A program made the translations under genes and the position numbers. This document shows positions 1 to 8,472 of a stretch of 64,000 nt of DNA, piece after piece. Numbering within the stretch: the first letter of the stretch is position 1; every line of letters starts with the position of its first letter. The notes beneath the pieces are model-generated. The model made no database searches. It was not told where the DNA came from and saw only the letters and a list, made by a program, of their open reading frames with translations. Origin of the DNA: G963923955 sp963923955 (lineage in GTDB: Bacteria; Pseudomonadota; Gammaproteobacteria; Eutrophobiales; Eutrophobiaceae); the NCBI GenBank assembly GCA_963923955.1, contig OZ000552.1, forward strand, positions 2,570,085 through 2,634,084, in the 5' to 3' direction.

Positions 1-1895
1 GCGCAGATGGGCGCGCCGGCTACACGCGCCGCCTGGAGAGCTATTTCACGCGCTCGGATGTGGCGCGGCAGACCAACCTGCGCCTGGGCGATCTGATCTC
101 CGGCGGGCCGGCCTGGGGCCGCCCGATACGTTTGGGCGGCGTGCAATACCGCAGCAACTTCGCCACCCGCCCAGACCTCATCCGCCAGCCGCTGCCGGCC
201 TTTAGCGGCTCGGCCGCCGTGCCTTCCACGGTGGACATCTTCCGTGGCGATGTGCAACTGGCGCGCACCCGCGTTGGCCAGGGGCGCTTTGAGCTCAGCG
301 ACATTCCGGTGCGGGTGGATAACGGCGAGCTGCGCCTGGTGGTGGAAGGCCCGGCCGGCGACCTGACCGAATATGCGCTGGCCTTCGGCACCAATCAGGC
401 ACTGCTGCGCGAAGGATTAGTCAGCTTCTCGCTGGAGGCGGGCCTGGCCCGGCGCGGCTACGGCAGCGCAGAAGATGATTATTTGGCCAAGCCTTTGCTC
501 AGCGCCAGCTTCGCCCGCGGTGTGAGCAGTGCGCTGACCGTGGAGGCGCACGGCGAGGCGGGGGCCGGGTTGGTGAAGGCCGGCGGCGGCTTTGTCCGTA
601 GCTTTGGGCGCTGGGGGACGCTGAACCTGGCCGTGGCCGGCAGCGCCTGGCGAGGGCAGCGCGGCAAGCTGCTGCGCGCCGGTTATACCTTCAACGCCGG
701 GCATTTTAACTTGGGCGCGCAGACGCAACGGCGCTTCGGGGAGTATTACGACTTGGCCGACATCACCGCCCGGCGCGTGGATGGTCTCGCGGGTTTTGAG
801 GGCCTGCTGCCCGCGGCGATCATTCACTATGATCGTTTGTTTGCTTCTTTCTTAACGCCCAGGCGCAACGTTAACTTGGGACTCGGCTATGCTCACACCA
901 AGAGCGCCGCCGGCGAGCATCGCCACAGCGGTACGCTCTCGCTCGGCTATCCCTTCAGCCGGGAGGTGCAGTTTCAGCTGCGCGCCCAGGCCAACCTGGC
1001 CGACTGGCAGCAGGCCAGCGTCTTTGCCGGGCTCTCGGTGCAGTTGGGTGCAAGATATAGCTCGCAAAGCAGCTTGAGTTGGTCGCAGCAGCGCACCCTG
1101 GCCAGCACTGCTATTTCCCGCCAGCGCGGCAGCGAGGCGAATGACTATAGCTACAGCGTGCGCTTGCAGGGGAATGATAAAGAGCAGCAGGCCGAGGGGC
1201 GCTTCTTTCGCCAGTTCGCGCGGCTGGAGGGCAGCGGCCAGGCGACCTTAAGCGAGGGGCAGGCGCGGGCGTCCGGCCAGGTGCGCGGCAGCCTGGCGCG
1301 GCTCAACGGCGCCTTTCATATCAGCCGCTATATCAACAACGCCTTCTTGCTGGTCGATGCCGGCTATGCGGATGTCTTGATCAAGCACGAGAACCGCGGC
1401 ATCGGCCTGACCGGTGCCGGCGGCATGTTGCTGGTGCCGGACATCCTGCCCTTTGAGAGCAACAAGATTTCCATTGACCCGCTGACCCTGCCGCTTGCGG
1501 CCATCATCGCCGAGACAGACGCCTGGGTGCGGGTGCCGGAGTACGCCGGGGCGACCGTGCGCTTCAAAGGCGCGGAAGACAAGCGCATTCGGGTCAATGC
1601 TTATATCGTGCGGGCCGATGGCAAGGCGCTGCCGGCGGGGACGGCGGCTATGCTGTTGGACAATGGACAGTCGGCGTCGACGGGCAGCGCGGGCACGGGC
1701 GAGGATGGACGCTTGCCGGGGCGTGGGCAGGCGCTGATCATCGGTCATGACGGGCAGCTGTTCTTCTCAACGGATAAGGCGCAAAACCGCGTGCGAGTGC
1801 TGACCGAGGACGGCCCCTGCCTGGTGGGCATCACCCTGCCGGAGGGGGCGAATGGTTATGTGGATGTGGGGGAGCGGGTTTGTTGGGGGGGTTAG
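1..1895 (+). CDS. Fimbrial outer-membrane usher, 5'-truncated by window edge
   Basis: This is the C-terminal 630 residues of a chaperone-usher pathway usher, the outer-membrane pore through which pilus subunits are secreted and assembled. The frame is open from base 3, so the true start lies upstream of the window. Near the left edge it reads GYTRRLESYFTRSDV, then LRLGDLISGGPAW and LGGVQYRSNF, which match the usher barrel region. IFRGDVQLARTRVGQGRFEL matches the family pattern in which a plug-like segment follows the first strands. Long alternating aromatic/polar stretches fit beta-barrel strands, and the tail carries two cysteines (GPCLVGITLP and ERVCWGG), typical of the disulfide-bonded usher C-domain. 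It most resembles ushers of archaic/spore-coat-U-type systems, but that subtype is inference. Chaperone and pilin genes would lie to the left. Confidence 0.85.
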   Translation, partial: ADGRAGYTRRLESYFTRSDVARQTNLRLGDLISGGPAWGRPIRLGGVQYRSNFATRPDLIRQPLPAFSGSAAVPSTVDIFRGDVQLARTRVGQGRFELSDIPVRVDNGELRLVVEGPAGDLTEYALAFGTNQALLREGLVSFSLEAGLARRGYGSAEDDYLAKPLLSASFARGVSSALTVEAHGEAGAGLVKAGGGFVRSFGRWGTLNLAVAGSAWRGQRGKLLRAGYTFNAGHFNLGAQTQRRFGEYYDLADITARRVDGLAGFEGLLPAAIIHYDRLFASFLTPRRNVNLGLGYAHTKSAAGEHRHSGTLSLGYPFSREVQFQLRAQANLADWQQASVFAGLSVQLGARYSSQSSLSWSQQRTLASTAISRQRGSEANDYSYSVRLQGNDKEQQAEGRFFRQFARLEGSGQATLSEGQARASGQVRGSLARLNGAFHISRYINNAFLLVDAGYADVLIKHENRGIGLTGAGGMLLVPDILPFESNKISIDPLTLPLAAIIAETDAWVRVPEYAGATVRFKGAEDKRIRVNAYIVRADGKALPAGTAAMLLDNGQSASTGSAGTGEDGRLPGRGQALIIGHDGQLFFSTDKAQNRVRVLTEDGPCLVGITLPEGANGYVDVGERVCWGG

Positions 1896-1990
1896 CGCTG
1901 ATCAGGTGGCGAGGCTGGGCCAGACCATGTCCTACTCTGTTTACAAGATAAATCAGGGTGATCTAGGGCAGTAGATTCATCGCCCCATTA

Positions 1991-3037
1991 TCAAAAAGAG
2001 ACAACCCGAGGCCGCGACATGCCGATTTCAGAAAACTTATGCACGGCAGCCTCCCATGGATAATAACGATTATTAATTTGCCAGCTGATTTCACTTACCG
2101 GCACTAATTTAGTCAATAGGAATTGACCTGAATGGTGGCCTCGGCGCGCGCAGCTAAGACATGTTTCAACTTTACCTGTTAAAATCGCAAACCGGCCAAT
2201 TTCCTTTCCACCATGAAACATTTTGACTCGACGATAACCCTCCGTATGCTCAATACGATCAAAGACAACGACTTGACGGACAATCGGCTCAGATATCCGG
2301 CGAATAATCTTGTAATCATCCTCTGTAAAATATCTCGCCTTCCATAAATCAACTAATTCCTGATAGCTGTCATAATCACTTTTAAGGTCATCAGTTGCAT
2401 CATAATGTTCTGCACTAATTGGCAAACCAATATCAGGGTTATCGTTCAACCATGTCTCAAATATAAGATCAACGAAAGAGTGGTGAATAAAAAAGCATTG
2501 ATCACCACCAGCCGTTTCGATAGAACGCATGCCTTGACCTGTTTCCCCATGAATAATATCGTGAAATTCCTCTACTTGAGATGAAAAAGAAAGATTATAA
2601 AAACTTTCATTCCTAACTCTAATCATATTTCCTTCTGTTCTGGCGGGGTGCTCTTTCAAATCAATTGCAAAGCTGCTGCATGCCATTGCCTCGGCAATGT
2701 TGAGTCGCATTGTTGCCAAGTCTTCTGGGGTGAATGAATTTAATTTGTTCGCATCATCGAGAAAAACAAAACGCCCATTCACTTCCCAGATTGTTTTCTT
2801 TAGTGATGCGTAAAGAATTCGATCTGCTTCTTCTGTGAGAACGGCGTAGGTTATTGGAAGATTGACTGTCTGCCAAAACTTTATAATGAACTTTCGATGC
2901 CAAAGCAAAAAGGTATAGTCCCAATGGTGACAGTTATCAGCGTGCTGTTGCCGAAAATCCAGAGCAACTTCTTCGTTGAATTTACTGTTGAATAATTCAA
3001 CAAACGCTTTATCAATTCTCTGAGATTTAATGAGCAT
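1991..3037 (-). CDS. Tyrosinase-like type 3 copper protein
   Basis: Predicted dinuclear copper protein of the tyrosinase/polyphenol oxidase/hemocyanin fold (348 aa), which oxidises phenols or binds oxygen in known members. The CuA half shows HWDYTFLLWHR with histidines 38 and 47 nine residues apart, as in tyrosinases, and a possible third ligand at H32. The CuB half shows FHDIIHG (H159, H163) and FFIHHSFVD (H185/H186), the classic HxxxH plus HH..VD pattern. The last 100 residues form an extra domain with a CLSCARRGHH cluster (C293, C296, H301, H302). The ATG at 3037 is preferred over a GTG at 3046 because AAGAGGTG lies just before it. There is no signal peptide. Base composition is much more AT-rich than the flanks, suggesting recent acquisition. 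It converges on the usher and no copper chaperone gene is adjacent. The substrate is unknown. Confidence 0.75.
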   Translation of the reverse strand: MLIKSQRIDKAFVELFNSKFNEEVALDFRQQHADNCHHWDYTFLLWHRKFIIKFWQTVNLPITYAVLTEEADRILYASLKKTIWEVNGRFVFLDDANKLNSFTPEDLATMRLNIAEAMACSSFAIDLKEHPARTEGNMIRVRNESFYNLSFSSQVEEFHDIIHGETGQGMRSIETAGGDQCFFIHHSFVDLIFETWLNDNPDIGLPISAEHYDATDDLKSDYDSYQELVDLWKARYFTEDDYKIIRRISEPIVRQVVVFDRIEHTEGYRRVKMFHGGKEIGRFAILTGKVETCLSCARRGHHSGQFLLTKLVPVSEISWQINNRYYPWEAAVHKFSEIGMSRPRVVSF

Positions 3038-3046
3038 AATAATCAC

Positions 3047-4206
3047 CTCTTAACCATGAAAAAATCTCACCTCATAAACGCTCATACCACTTAGGCCGCC
3101 GACTTCAAGAATGGGTGGCGAGATGGGATACACCAAGCCACAGCGTAGCACAATGCTAACGTGGTATATGTCCACTTCGCGCAACATCCGCAACGTCCAG
3201 TACACCTAGCCGAGAGGCTTGGCATCCCACCCGGCAGGCGCGGCTGGCACGCAGCATTATCGCCATGAGTTTAACGCCGGCCTGTTCGCTTATGCAGCCG
3301 CCCGACGGTGACGCGGACGATCTCAAGCATTGCGATTGCCAGTCCACAAATTCCCATGAGTGTAGCGAAAGTATCGAATCTGAACATGTTTCAAGCCAAA
3401 CTAGGCCGTCATCCACATTCACTGCAAATTTTCTAACTACTTGAACAGCATAGCAAAGTTTTTAGTAATATTCAGCCATCCTCATCAAATACGCTATTAC
3501 GCCGCTCAGTTCTCCACCGCCATATCGGGTGACTATGAAGACGTTTCAAGGGGTTGATTTCTCCGGTCGCTGGTTTTATGATTGCGATATGTCAATACTA
3601 ATTGATGAAAGACTATTTATGCGAACCGTCTTGCACCTAATAAACCAGACTATCAGCCATCTTTCCGGTCGGGGACGTACGCAAGTGAGCATTTGCATCC
3701 CGGCCTTGTTTTGTGTCGGGCGAGCGCGGGGTTGCTGTGTCGCCCGACGGCTGACTATCCTGGTGCGGATGCGTTTTTTTGATGTCTTGGGCGGCTACCA
3801 AATTCACCCCCCCCCCCCCCCCCCCCCCCCCATAAATATCAATTAAATCAATTACTTAAGTCGTATTTACAAAATCTTTTAGAGCTATGCTTCGAGGGCG
3901 CTCGGTGCGCCATTTGCCCTCTTTGCCCTCATCCTGCTGAGTATTTCGCAAGACAATATTATCGGGTATTGCCTCGCCCATTTTCGTTCATAGCCCACCG
4001 GCTCTGTTGCGCCCGCTCGGCCTGCCGGGGCGACAGTGCGCCCGTGAATTTACTAAAGCCGTGTCTTGCAGTTCCCACGCGGCACGTCTCATTCCACCAT
4101 CAGACTCAGCGCCCCATTCATCAGGGTGTTGGCAAGGCGCTTTCCAGCAATTCTTTAGCCTTATGTTGCTAATCATTTCAGAGTAAATAATTGAGGTAAT
4201 CGCAAT
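3047..4206. other. 1.1 kb stretch with no recognisable gene
   Basis: No convincing gene was found on either strand. Short open frames exist (for example 3265-3444 and 3529-3846 on the plus strand), but none resembles a known family or has a clear ribosome-binding site, and base composition is mixed. The stretch contains the poly-C run at 3807-3831. It looks like degraded or rearranged DNA between the tyrosinase-like gene and the YLDPGS cassette. The last 60 bases are AT-rich and carry the likely promoter and the GAGG ribosome-binding site of the gene at 4207. Confidence 0.5.
3807..3831. repeat. Homopolymer of 25 C
   Basis: An uninterrupted run of 25 cytosines, flanked by AAATTCA and ATAAATATC. 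No other run of this size was noticed in the window. It lies about 375 bp upstream of the YLDPGS gene start, inside sequence with no recognised gene. It could be a slippage-prone tract, as in phase-variable loci, or a sequencing or assembly artefact at a scaffold join. Confidence 0.95.
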
Positions 4207-4425
4207 ATGAAACAGTGTTATTTCGTTGTTATTTTTTTCACGCTCTCAACATCAAATAGCTATGCCTATCTGGATCCGGGCAGCGCAAGCATTATCATTC
4301 AGGCAGTTTTAGCTGCGCTTGCCGGCGCGCTAATGACGGCCAAGTACTGGTGGTATCGGCTTAAGGCGCTATTTAGGCGTCCATCCAAAGACCGGGATAA
4401 CAACGAGCAGAAAGATGAAGGATAG
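4207..4425 (+). CDS. Small YLDPGS membrane protein
   Basis: A 72-residue protein with an N-terminal hydrophobic segment that could be a signal peptide (about residues 5-19, ending SNSYA), then YLDPGSASIIIQ, a second hydrophobic helix (AVLAALAGALMTA) and the basic segment KYWWYRLKALFRR. From family knowledge, small proteins with a YLDPGxGS motif followed by one helix and a basic K/W-rich tail occur next to uncharacterised methyltransferase and sulfatase-like genes, which is the arrangement here. It has a GAGG ribosome-binding site and overlaps the next gene by 11 bp, implying co-translation. An accessory or anchoring subunit for the two enzymes downstream is a guess from context. No biochemical function is assigned. 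Confidence 0.75.
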   Translation: MKQCYFVVIFFTLSTSNSYAYLDPGSASIIIQAVLAALAGALMTAKYWWYRLKALFRRPSKDRDNNEQKDEG

Positions 4426-5803
4426 CGGCTCTTTCAGAGACCCATCTTCTCATGTCTATATTCTTGATAACCGCATATTCAGAGGTTGCAAGAGGGGGGC
4501 GGAAGAATCCATGCGGCTCTTTTTGCAATCCCCCTTCTTTAAGGAAAATAACGGGAGGGATATAGTCAAGACCCGGGAGATTAAAAAAGAAGAAATTATT
4601 GAACAGGGCTTAGATAGTAACCTAGCCAATCAATATGCCTTATGGCTTGAGCATGAAAGAATAAATTTTCTAAGCTATCCGTATGAGTGGAGTTTTAATC
4701 AGTTAAAGAGGGCGGCGTGTTTCCATCTTGCGCTCCAACTAAGGGCCATTAAGTCTGGATTCCAGCTTAGAGATGCCTCTGCCTACAATGTCCAGTTTAG
4801 CGGCAATATGCCGACATTCATAGACTTGCCGTCGTTTGAATTATATCGAGAAGGCGAGCCCTGGATCGCATACAGACAATTTTGTCAGATGTTTCTTGCG
4901 CCGCTGGTTTTACAAGCCAAGGCTGGTGTCGATGTGCATAGCTGGCTGCGTGGATCCTTAGATGGTATTGACATCATAAGCTGTTCAAGATTGCTGCCGC
5001 TTAAAACTTATCTTGATTTGAATATCATAGGCCACATACATGCTCATGCGGTACTGGCGAGGAAAATCAACGCAACAAGCAAGAAGAAAAATGGTATTCC
5101 CGCGCGAGTCAGTCAAAAGAATTTGGTTAATTTTATAGGGTCATTAAAAAAATACATTAGCAGGCTGGAAAACAGAAAGGAAAGCTATTGGAAAAACTAT
5201 GAATATGATAATTCGTATTCAGATGAACTCCTCTCGGAAAAAAAGCATATCGTCTCATCCTTTGTCAACAGCAATAAAATAAATTACCTGCTGGATATTG
5301 GCTGCAACACGGGGACATTCAGTGAAATTGCGCTGAGTTCAGGGGCCAAGAATGTCATCGGAATAGATACGGACAGCGGCGCACTGGATATTGCTTTGAC
5401 GCGCCCAGGTCTGAGAGGTAGAAATTTCCATCCCCTGCTATATGACCTGGCCAACCCGTCACCGGATTTGGGCTGGCGATTGAAAGAGAGAAAATCACTT
5501 AAAAACAGACTGCCGCATTTCGAGGCATCTATCTGTCTGGCCTTAATCCATCACCTGGTCATTGGCAGAAATATTCCTATGGTTGAGTTTATTGATCTTC
5601 TGCTCGAATTGGCACCCAGAGGACTCATAGAGTTTGTGAAAAAGGAAGACCAAATGGTGAAAGCCTTACTCCAGAGCAGAGAGGATATTTTTTCAGATTA
5701 CACAACGGCGAATTTCGAAAAATACTTCTCCGAAAGAGCCAGTCTTAAACGGATCGCATCGAATAATTCTTCAAGGATTTATTATGAATTCTATAAAAAA
5801 TGA
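4415..5803 (+). CDS. Kinase-like/SAM methyltransferase fusion (NoeA-like)
   Basis: A 462-residue two-part protein. The N-terminal half has LRDASAYNVQF (D120, N125) followed by PTFIDLPSFE (D137), which resembles the catalytic loop and metal-binding Asp of kinase-like folds. The C-terminal half is a class I SAM-dependent methyltransferase with motif I LLDIGCNTGTFSEIA (292-306) and the acidic end of beta2, VIGIDTDSG. Proteins of this architecture are annotated as NoeA-like methyltransferases; NoeA is a nodulation protein proposed to act on the sugar part of Nod factor. The gene overlaps its upstream neighbour by 11 bp and the sulfatase gene by 20 bp, so the three form one unit. Codon use is AT-rich relative to the rest of the window. 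Substrate unknown; modification of a surface glycan or lipid head group is inference from the sulfatase partner. Confidence 0.75.
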   Translation: MKDSGSFRDPSSHVYILDNRIFRGCKRGAEESMRLFLQSPFFKENNGRDIVKTREIKKEEIIEQGLDSNLANQYALWLEHERINFLSYPYEWSFNQLKRAACFHLALQLRAIKSGFQLRDASAYNVQFSGNMPTFIDLPSFELYREGEPWIAYRQFCQMFLAPLVLQAKAGVDVHSWLRGSLDGIDIISCSRLLPLKTYLDLNIIGHIHAHAVLARKINATSKKKNGIPARVSQKNLVNFIGSLKKYISRLENRKESYWKNYEYDNSYSDELLSEKKHIVSSFVNSNKINYLLDIGCNTGTFSEIALSSGAKNVIGIDTDSGALDIALTRPGLRGRNFHPLLYDLANPSPDLGWRLKERKSLKNRLPHFEASICLALIHHLVIGRNIPMVEFIDLLLELAPRGLIEFVKKEDQMVKALLQSREDIFSDYTTANFEKYFSERASLKRIASNNSSRIYYEFYKK

Positions 5804-7325
5804 TGCTTTAGTAAAATATCTGCTGTTTTTTGTCGCGTTCACGCTTTGTATGATGCTTGAGCCGCTGACGCTGCTTGCTCTGAATGAAGAGTGGCGCTTG
5901 AGTTATTATCTTGCCGGCTATGTCGCGATAATTGCTTGCTTTGCTGCCCTGCTTCTTTTTCTGATTTGTAGATTGCTCCCCGGGATTTTTATCGCCAGCC
6001 TCTCGGTTGCGCTTGTCGGAACCTTTTTTAGCTTAAAGCTAAGTCAATACCAATCCTTCATAGCCTTGTCATCGTATGCCTTGCTGTTTATTTTTATTAT
6101 AACATCAGCACTTGTTTTTATATGTATTTACAAGCTGCACAGGCATCAGCGAAAGCCGGGATTTCTCGCCTATCTTTTTTTGCTGGTTTTTGGGTTGTCT
6201 GCGCCAGCGCTACATTGGTGGCAAGACAGGTCTAAAGTATCAGATGAGTCTTCTTTATCGCTAATAGAAAAATCAGAATTATCAAAGATTACCTTAAAGT
6301 CCAAGCCCAATATCTACCTGCTGAGTTATGACAGCATGATACCCGGCGATGTCGCCGCAAAATATCTGGAAATTGACCTGCCCTATCAAGACACCATAGA
6401 TCAATCCTTCATTGAGATCCCTCATTCATTGAGTTTTTATGTGCCGACAATGCCATCAATCAGTGACGTCATGCGCTTGGGACAATCAGATCAGAGGCTT
6501 GACTATAATAGTTTTGCAGGAAACAGCCCGTCTATCCTGCAACACCTGCTGCATAAAAATGATTATAAAATCATAACCGGATTTCCTTCGGATTATTTTG
6601 GGCTTAAAGGAAAGTTTATCGACAAGCGGTTGTTCCTGGTTTCGAAACGCTTAAAAAACTCGGTGCTTTGCATTGCGCAAGATGGAAACGAAAGGTTGCG
6701 AATATTCGCGGCCTGTACTGTGGAGAATTATCTCTTTGAACAGCACAGAAAATTATATAACGCTATCTTTGGTGCTAATGTCTATAAAAAATGGCATGAT
6801 GTTATTGTAAATCAAATTAAAATAAATTCATCTGGAAGATCAAAATCGCCAGTTTTTACCTACCTCTACACCTATAAACCCATCGGCCATACATCGAAGA
6901 GTTACACCGGCACTGATGAACAACGGCGCCGATATAAAAGACATTTTCAACGCTATGCTGATGCTCTGAAGACGCAGTTGATAGAGATTATGCAGACCAT
7001 CAGAAATTACGACCCGACCGCGCTGCTCGTTGTATTTGGAGACCATGGGGCCTGGTTGAGCAGGGAAGTGAATCCTGATGAAGATCCTGCTTTCTTCTAC
7101 CAGGATCGTCATAGAATAATGATGGCGGTTGGAAGGACAGAACACGAGTGCGCGGATAAAAATCAGCTCGGCTCGAATGCGTATCAAACGCCCTCCAGAC
7201 TAACGCTTAGTATTCTGTTGTGCCTCTCAAATCTATCCCATAAAAATCTGGATAGTTATCCATTTGCTGAAAACAAGAATATTCTTCCTTACATCTTCCC
7301 TGAACGCTTTAGTAAAAGCGAATAG
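5784..7325 (+). CDS. Membrane-anchored sulfatase/LTA-synthase-like enzyme
   Basis: A 513-residue alkaline-phosphatase-superfamily enzyme. The first 145 residues contain about five hydrophobic helices, followed by an extracytoplasmic catalytic domain. Metal-site motifs are IYLLSYDSM (D183), a nucleophile candidate Thr222 in YVPTMPS, a conserved-type histidine in YKPIGHT (H369) and LVVFGDHGAW (D420, H421). This layout matches sulfatase-like hydrolases and transferases, including lipoteichoic acid synthase and phosphoethanolamine transferases. It likely cleaves or transfers a phospho- or sulfo-group on an envelope polymer or lipid; the substrate cannot be read from the sequence. It overlaps the methyltransferase gene by 20 bp. 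The stop codon is directly followed by HicB-like coding sequence, which suggests that this gene marks the right edge of an insertion. Confidence 0.8.
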   Translation: MNSIKNDALVKYLLFFVAFTLCMMLEPLTLLALNEEWRLSYYLAGYVAIIACFAALLLFLICRLLPGIFIASLSVALVGTFFSLKLSQYQSFIALSSYALLFIFIITSALVFICIYKLHRHQRKPGFLAYLFLLVFGLSAPALHWWQDRSKVSDESSLSLIEKSELSKITLKSKPNIYLLSYDSMIPGDVAAKYLEIDLPYQDTIDQSFIEIPHSLSFYVPTMPSISDVMRLGQSDQRLDYNSFAGNSPSILQHLLHKNDYKIITGFPSDYFGLKGKFIDKRLFLVSKRLKNSVLCIAQDGNERLRIFAACTVENYLFEQHRKLYNAIFGANVYKKWHDVIVNQIKINSSGRSKSPVFTYLYTYKPIGHTSKSYTGTDEQRRRYKRHFQRYADALKTQLIEIMQTIRNYDPTALLVVFGDHGAWLSREVNPDEDPAFFYQDRHRIMMAVGRTEHECADKNQLGSNAYQTPSRLTLSILLCLSNLSHKNLDSYPFAENKNILPYIFPERFSKSE

Positions 7326-7630
7326 ATGAAGGCGGTGGCTATCTGGTGTCTTTCCCCGACTTGCCGGGCTGTGTTGCCGATGGCGGCACGATGGATGAGG
7401 CCATCATCGAGGCGCAGGATGCCTTCGCCGCTTGGGTCATGGCCGAGCAGGAGGATAAGGGCGAGTTGCCCGCGCCCAAAACCTACAGCGGCCAGTTTGT
7501 CCAGCGCATCCCGAAGAGCCTGCACCGGCAACTGGCCGAGCGCGCAAAGACCGAGGGCGTGAGCTTGAATCAACTGGCCGCCACCTTGCTGGCTCAGGGT
7601 TTGGGACAGCATCCCAAGATAGGGCGCTGA
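7316..7630 (+). pseudogene. HicB-family antitoxin lacking its N-terminal strand
   Basis: The frame reads DEGGGYLVSFPDLPGC, the core of a HicB partial RNase-H-fold domain, then TMDEAIIEAQDAFAAWV. It ends in a ribbon-helix-helix-type tail (RIPKSLHRQLAERA...SLNQLAATLLAQG). Complete HicB proteins begin about 10 residues earlier (M-x-YPVTLTP-like). Here the frame meets a TAA at 7313-7315, inside the end of the sulfatase gene, and has no ATG; the first possible start is GTG 7346 within the domain core. No hicA toxin gene is adjacent. I infer a gene cut at its 5' end by insertion of the sulfatase cassette. A short protein from GTG 7346 (94 aa) could still be made. Confidence 0.7.
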
Positions 7631-7766
7631 AGGCTTGTTTCGGCCTCTATTCGGCTTTATTTAGCAGATGATTGGCCGCTTTGCTCACAAGCACAACGGC
7701 AAGCCGCCGCCACAGAACCCGCCCTAAAAGAGCTTAATGAGCTTCGCGTCAAACTCTATGCAAGTT

Positions 7767-8147
7767 TTATAGGGGGCAACAATAAAACCGAAGGCCGTTC
7801 ATAGCAGTGTCGTCACCGTCCCCCTGTTTAGTTTCCACCCTTTGCGAAATACCACAGATATACTGATTTGCGGGGCAATACTTAGGTTCATTCCAGCTTC
7901 CCCACGGGGCAGGACTCGGAGGCTCAATGGGTGTTGTACCCGGAGTCCTAGTTTTTTGTCTGACGAGACTATCCCAAGACACTTCTTTTTTTAAGTCTTC
8001 AATGCTTTTACTGACTACTTGAATATCTGCCTGCGTTGCCGCGCCGATGAGCTTCGCCAAACCACCATCAGTGAACCAACTTGCCGCTGCAGCAAGTAAA
8101 GCTACTACAACTGCTGCAACGACCCCAATAATAATATCTCTAGCCAT
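7767..8147 (-). CDS. Single-pass membrane protein with VMO-I-like C-terminus
   Basis: A 126-residue protein. It has an N-terminal membrane helix (about residues 5-22, rich in V and A), a short linker predicted helical (ADIQVVSKSIEDLKKEV), a Pro-rich hinge (residues 66-81) and a compact C-terminal module. That module (W82-L126) reads PWGSWNEPKYCP, ICGISQRVE, QGDGDDTAMNGLRFYCC, with cysteines 91, 98, 123 and 124. The pattern of a W/CP start, a G..RVE strand, a DDTA(M/L)N turn and a final cysteine strand resembles one repeat of vitelline-membrane outer-layer protein I (VMO-I). The ATG at 8147 follows AGGGGGTG and is preferred over GTG 8153. It is likely anchored in the membrane with the domain outside. 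Function unknown; it stands alone in the island. Confidence 0.55.
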   Translation of the reverse strand: MARDIIIGVVAAVVVALLAAAASWFTDGGLAKLIGAATQADIQVVSKSIEDLKKEVSWDSLVRQKTRTPGTTPIEPPSPAPWGSWNEPKYCPANQYICGISQRVETKQGDGDDTAMNGLRFYCCPL

Positions 8148-8472
8148 AATCACCCCCTAGTTTTCACTATCAATACTCCCAGTTTGAAGGCTCTACGCCC
8201 GTTATCTCCACCACCGCCCTGATCCGACACTTAAACCGGCCGACAAGGCATAGCGAGAATCCGTATAACTGACAGTCTCTTTATACTTTAACCGCTACCG
8301 GAGGCCATAATAAAACATGCCGGACAGGAAAACAAGTGCACATCCCTTAATTGCCGTTGTGCCAGTGCTTGGCCTGTCGGGGCCGCCTGTTAGCACGGAG
8401 ACGATCTTACCGCCGCTATACCGGGCTGCTCTACCGCAGAAGGCGTTACGCAACCGCCCACCGCCCCCTTGT
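8148..8472. other. 325-bp gap without a gene
   Basis: Lies upstream of the VMO-I-like gene and downstream of the TonB-dependent receptor gene, both on the minus strand. It carries the ribosome-binding site of the former. Nothing else was recognised: there is no RNA gene, and no stem-loop with a T tract that would support a terminator. Confidence 0.4.

Noticed and set aside
3156..3422. 88-codon minus-strand reading frame
   Set aside because: No homology, no ribosome-binding site, and composition typical of random non-coding sequence.
3529..3846. 105-codon frame ending in a poly-proline from the C tract
   Set aside because: The last residues are only the homopolymer read as CCC; the rest resembles no protein family and starts without a ribosome-binding site.
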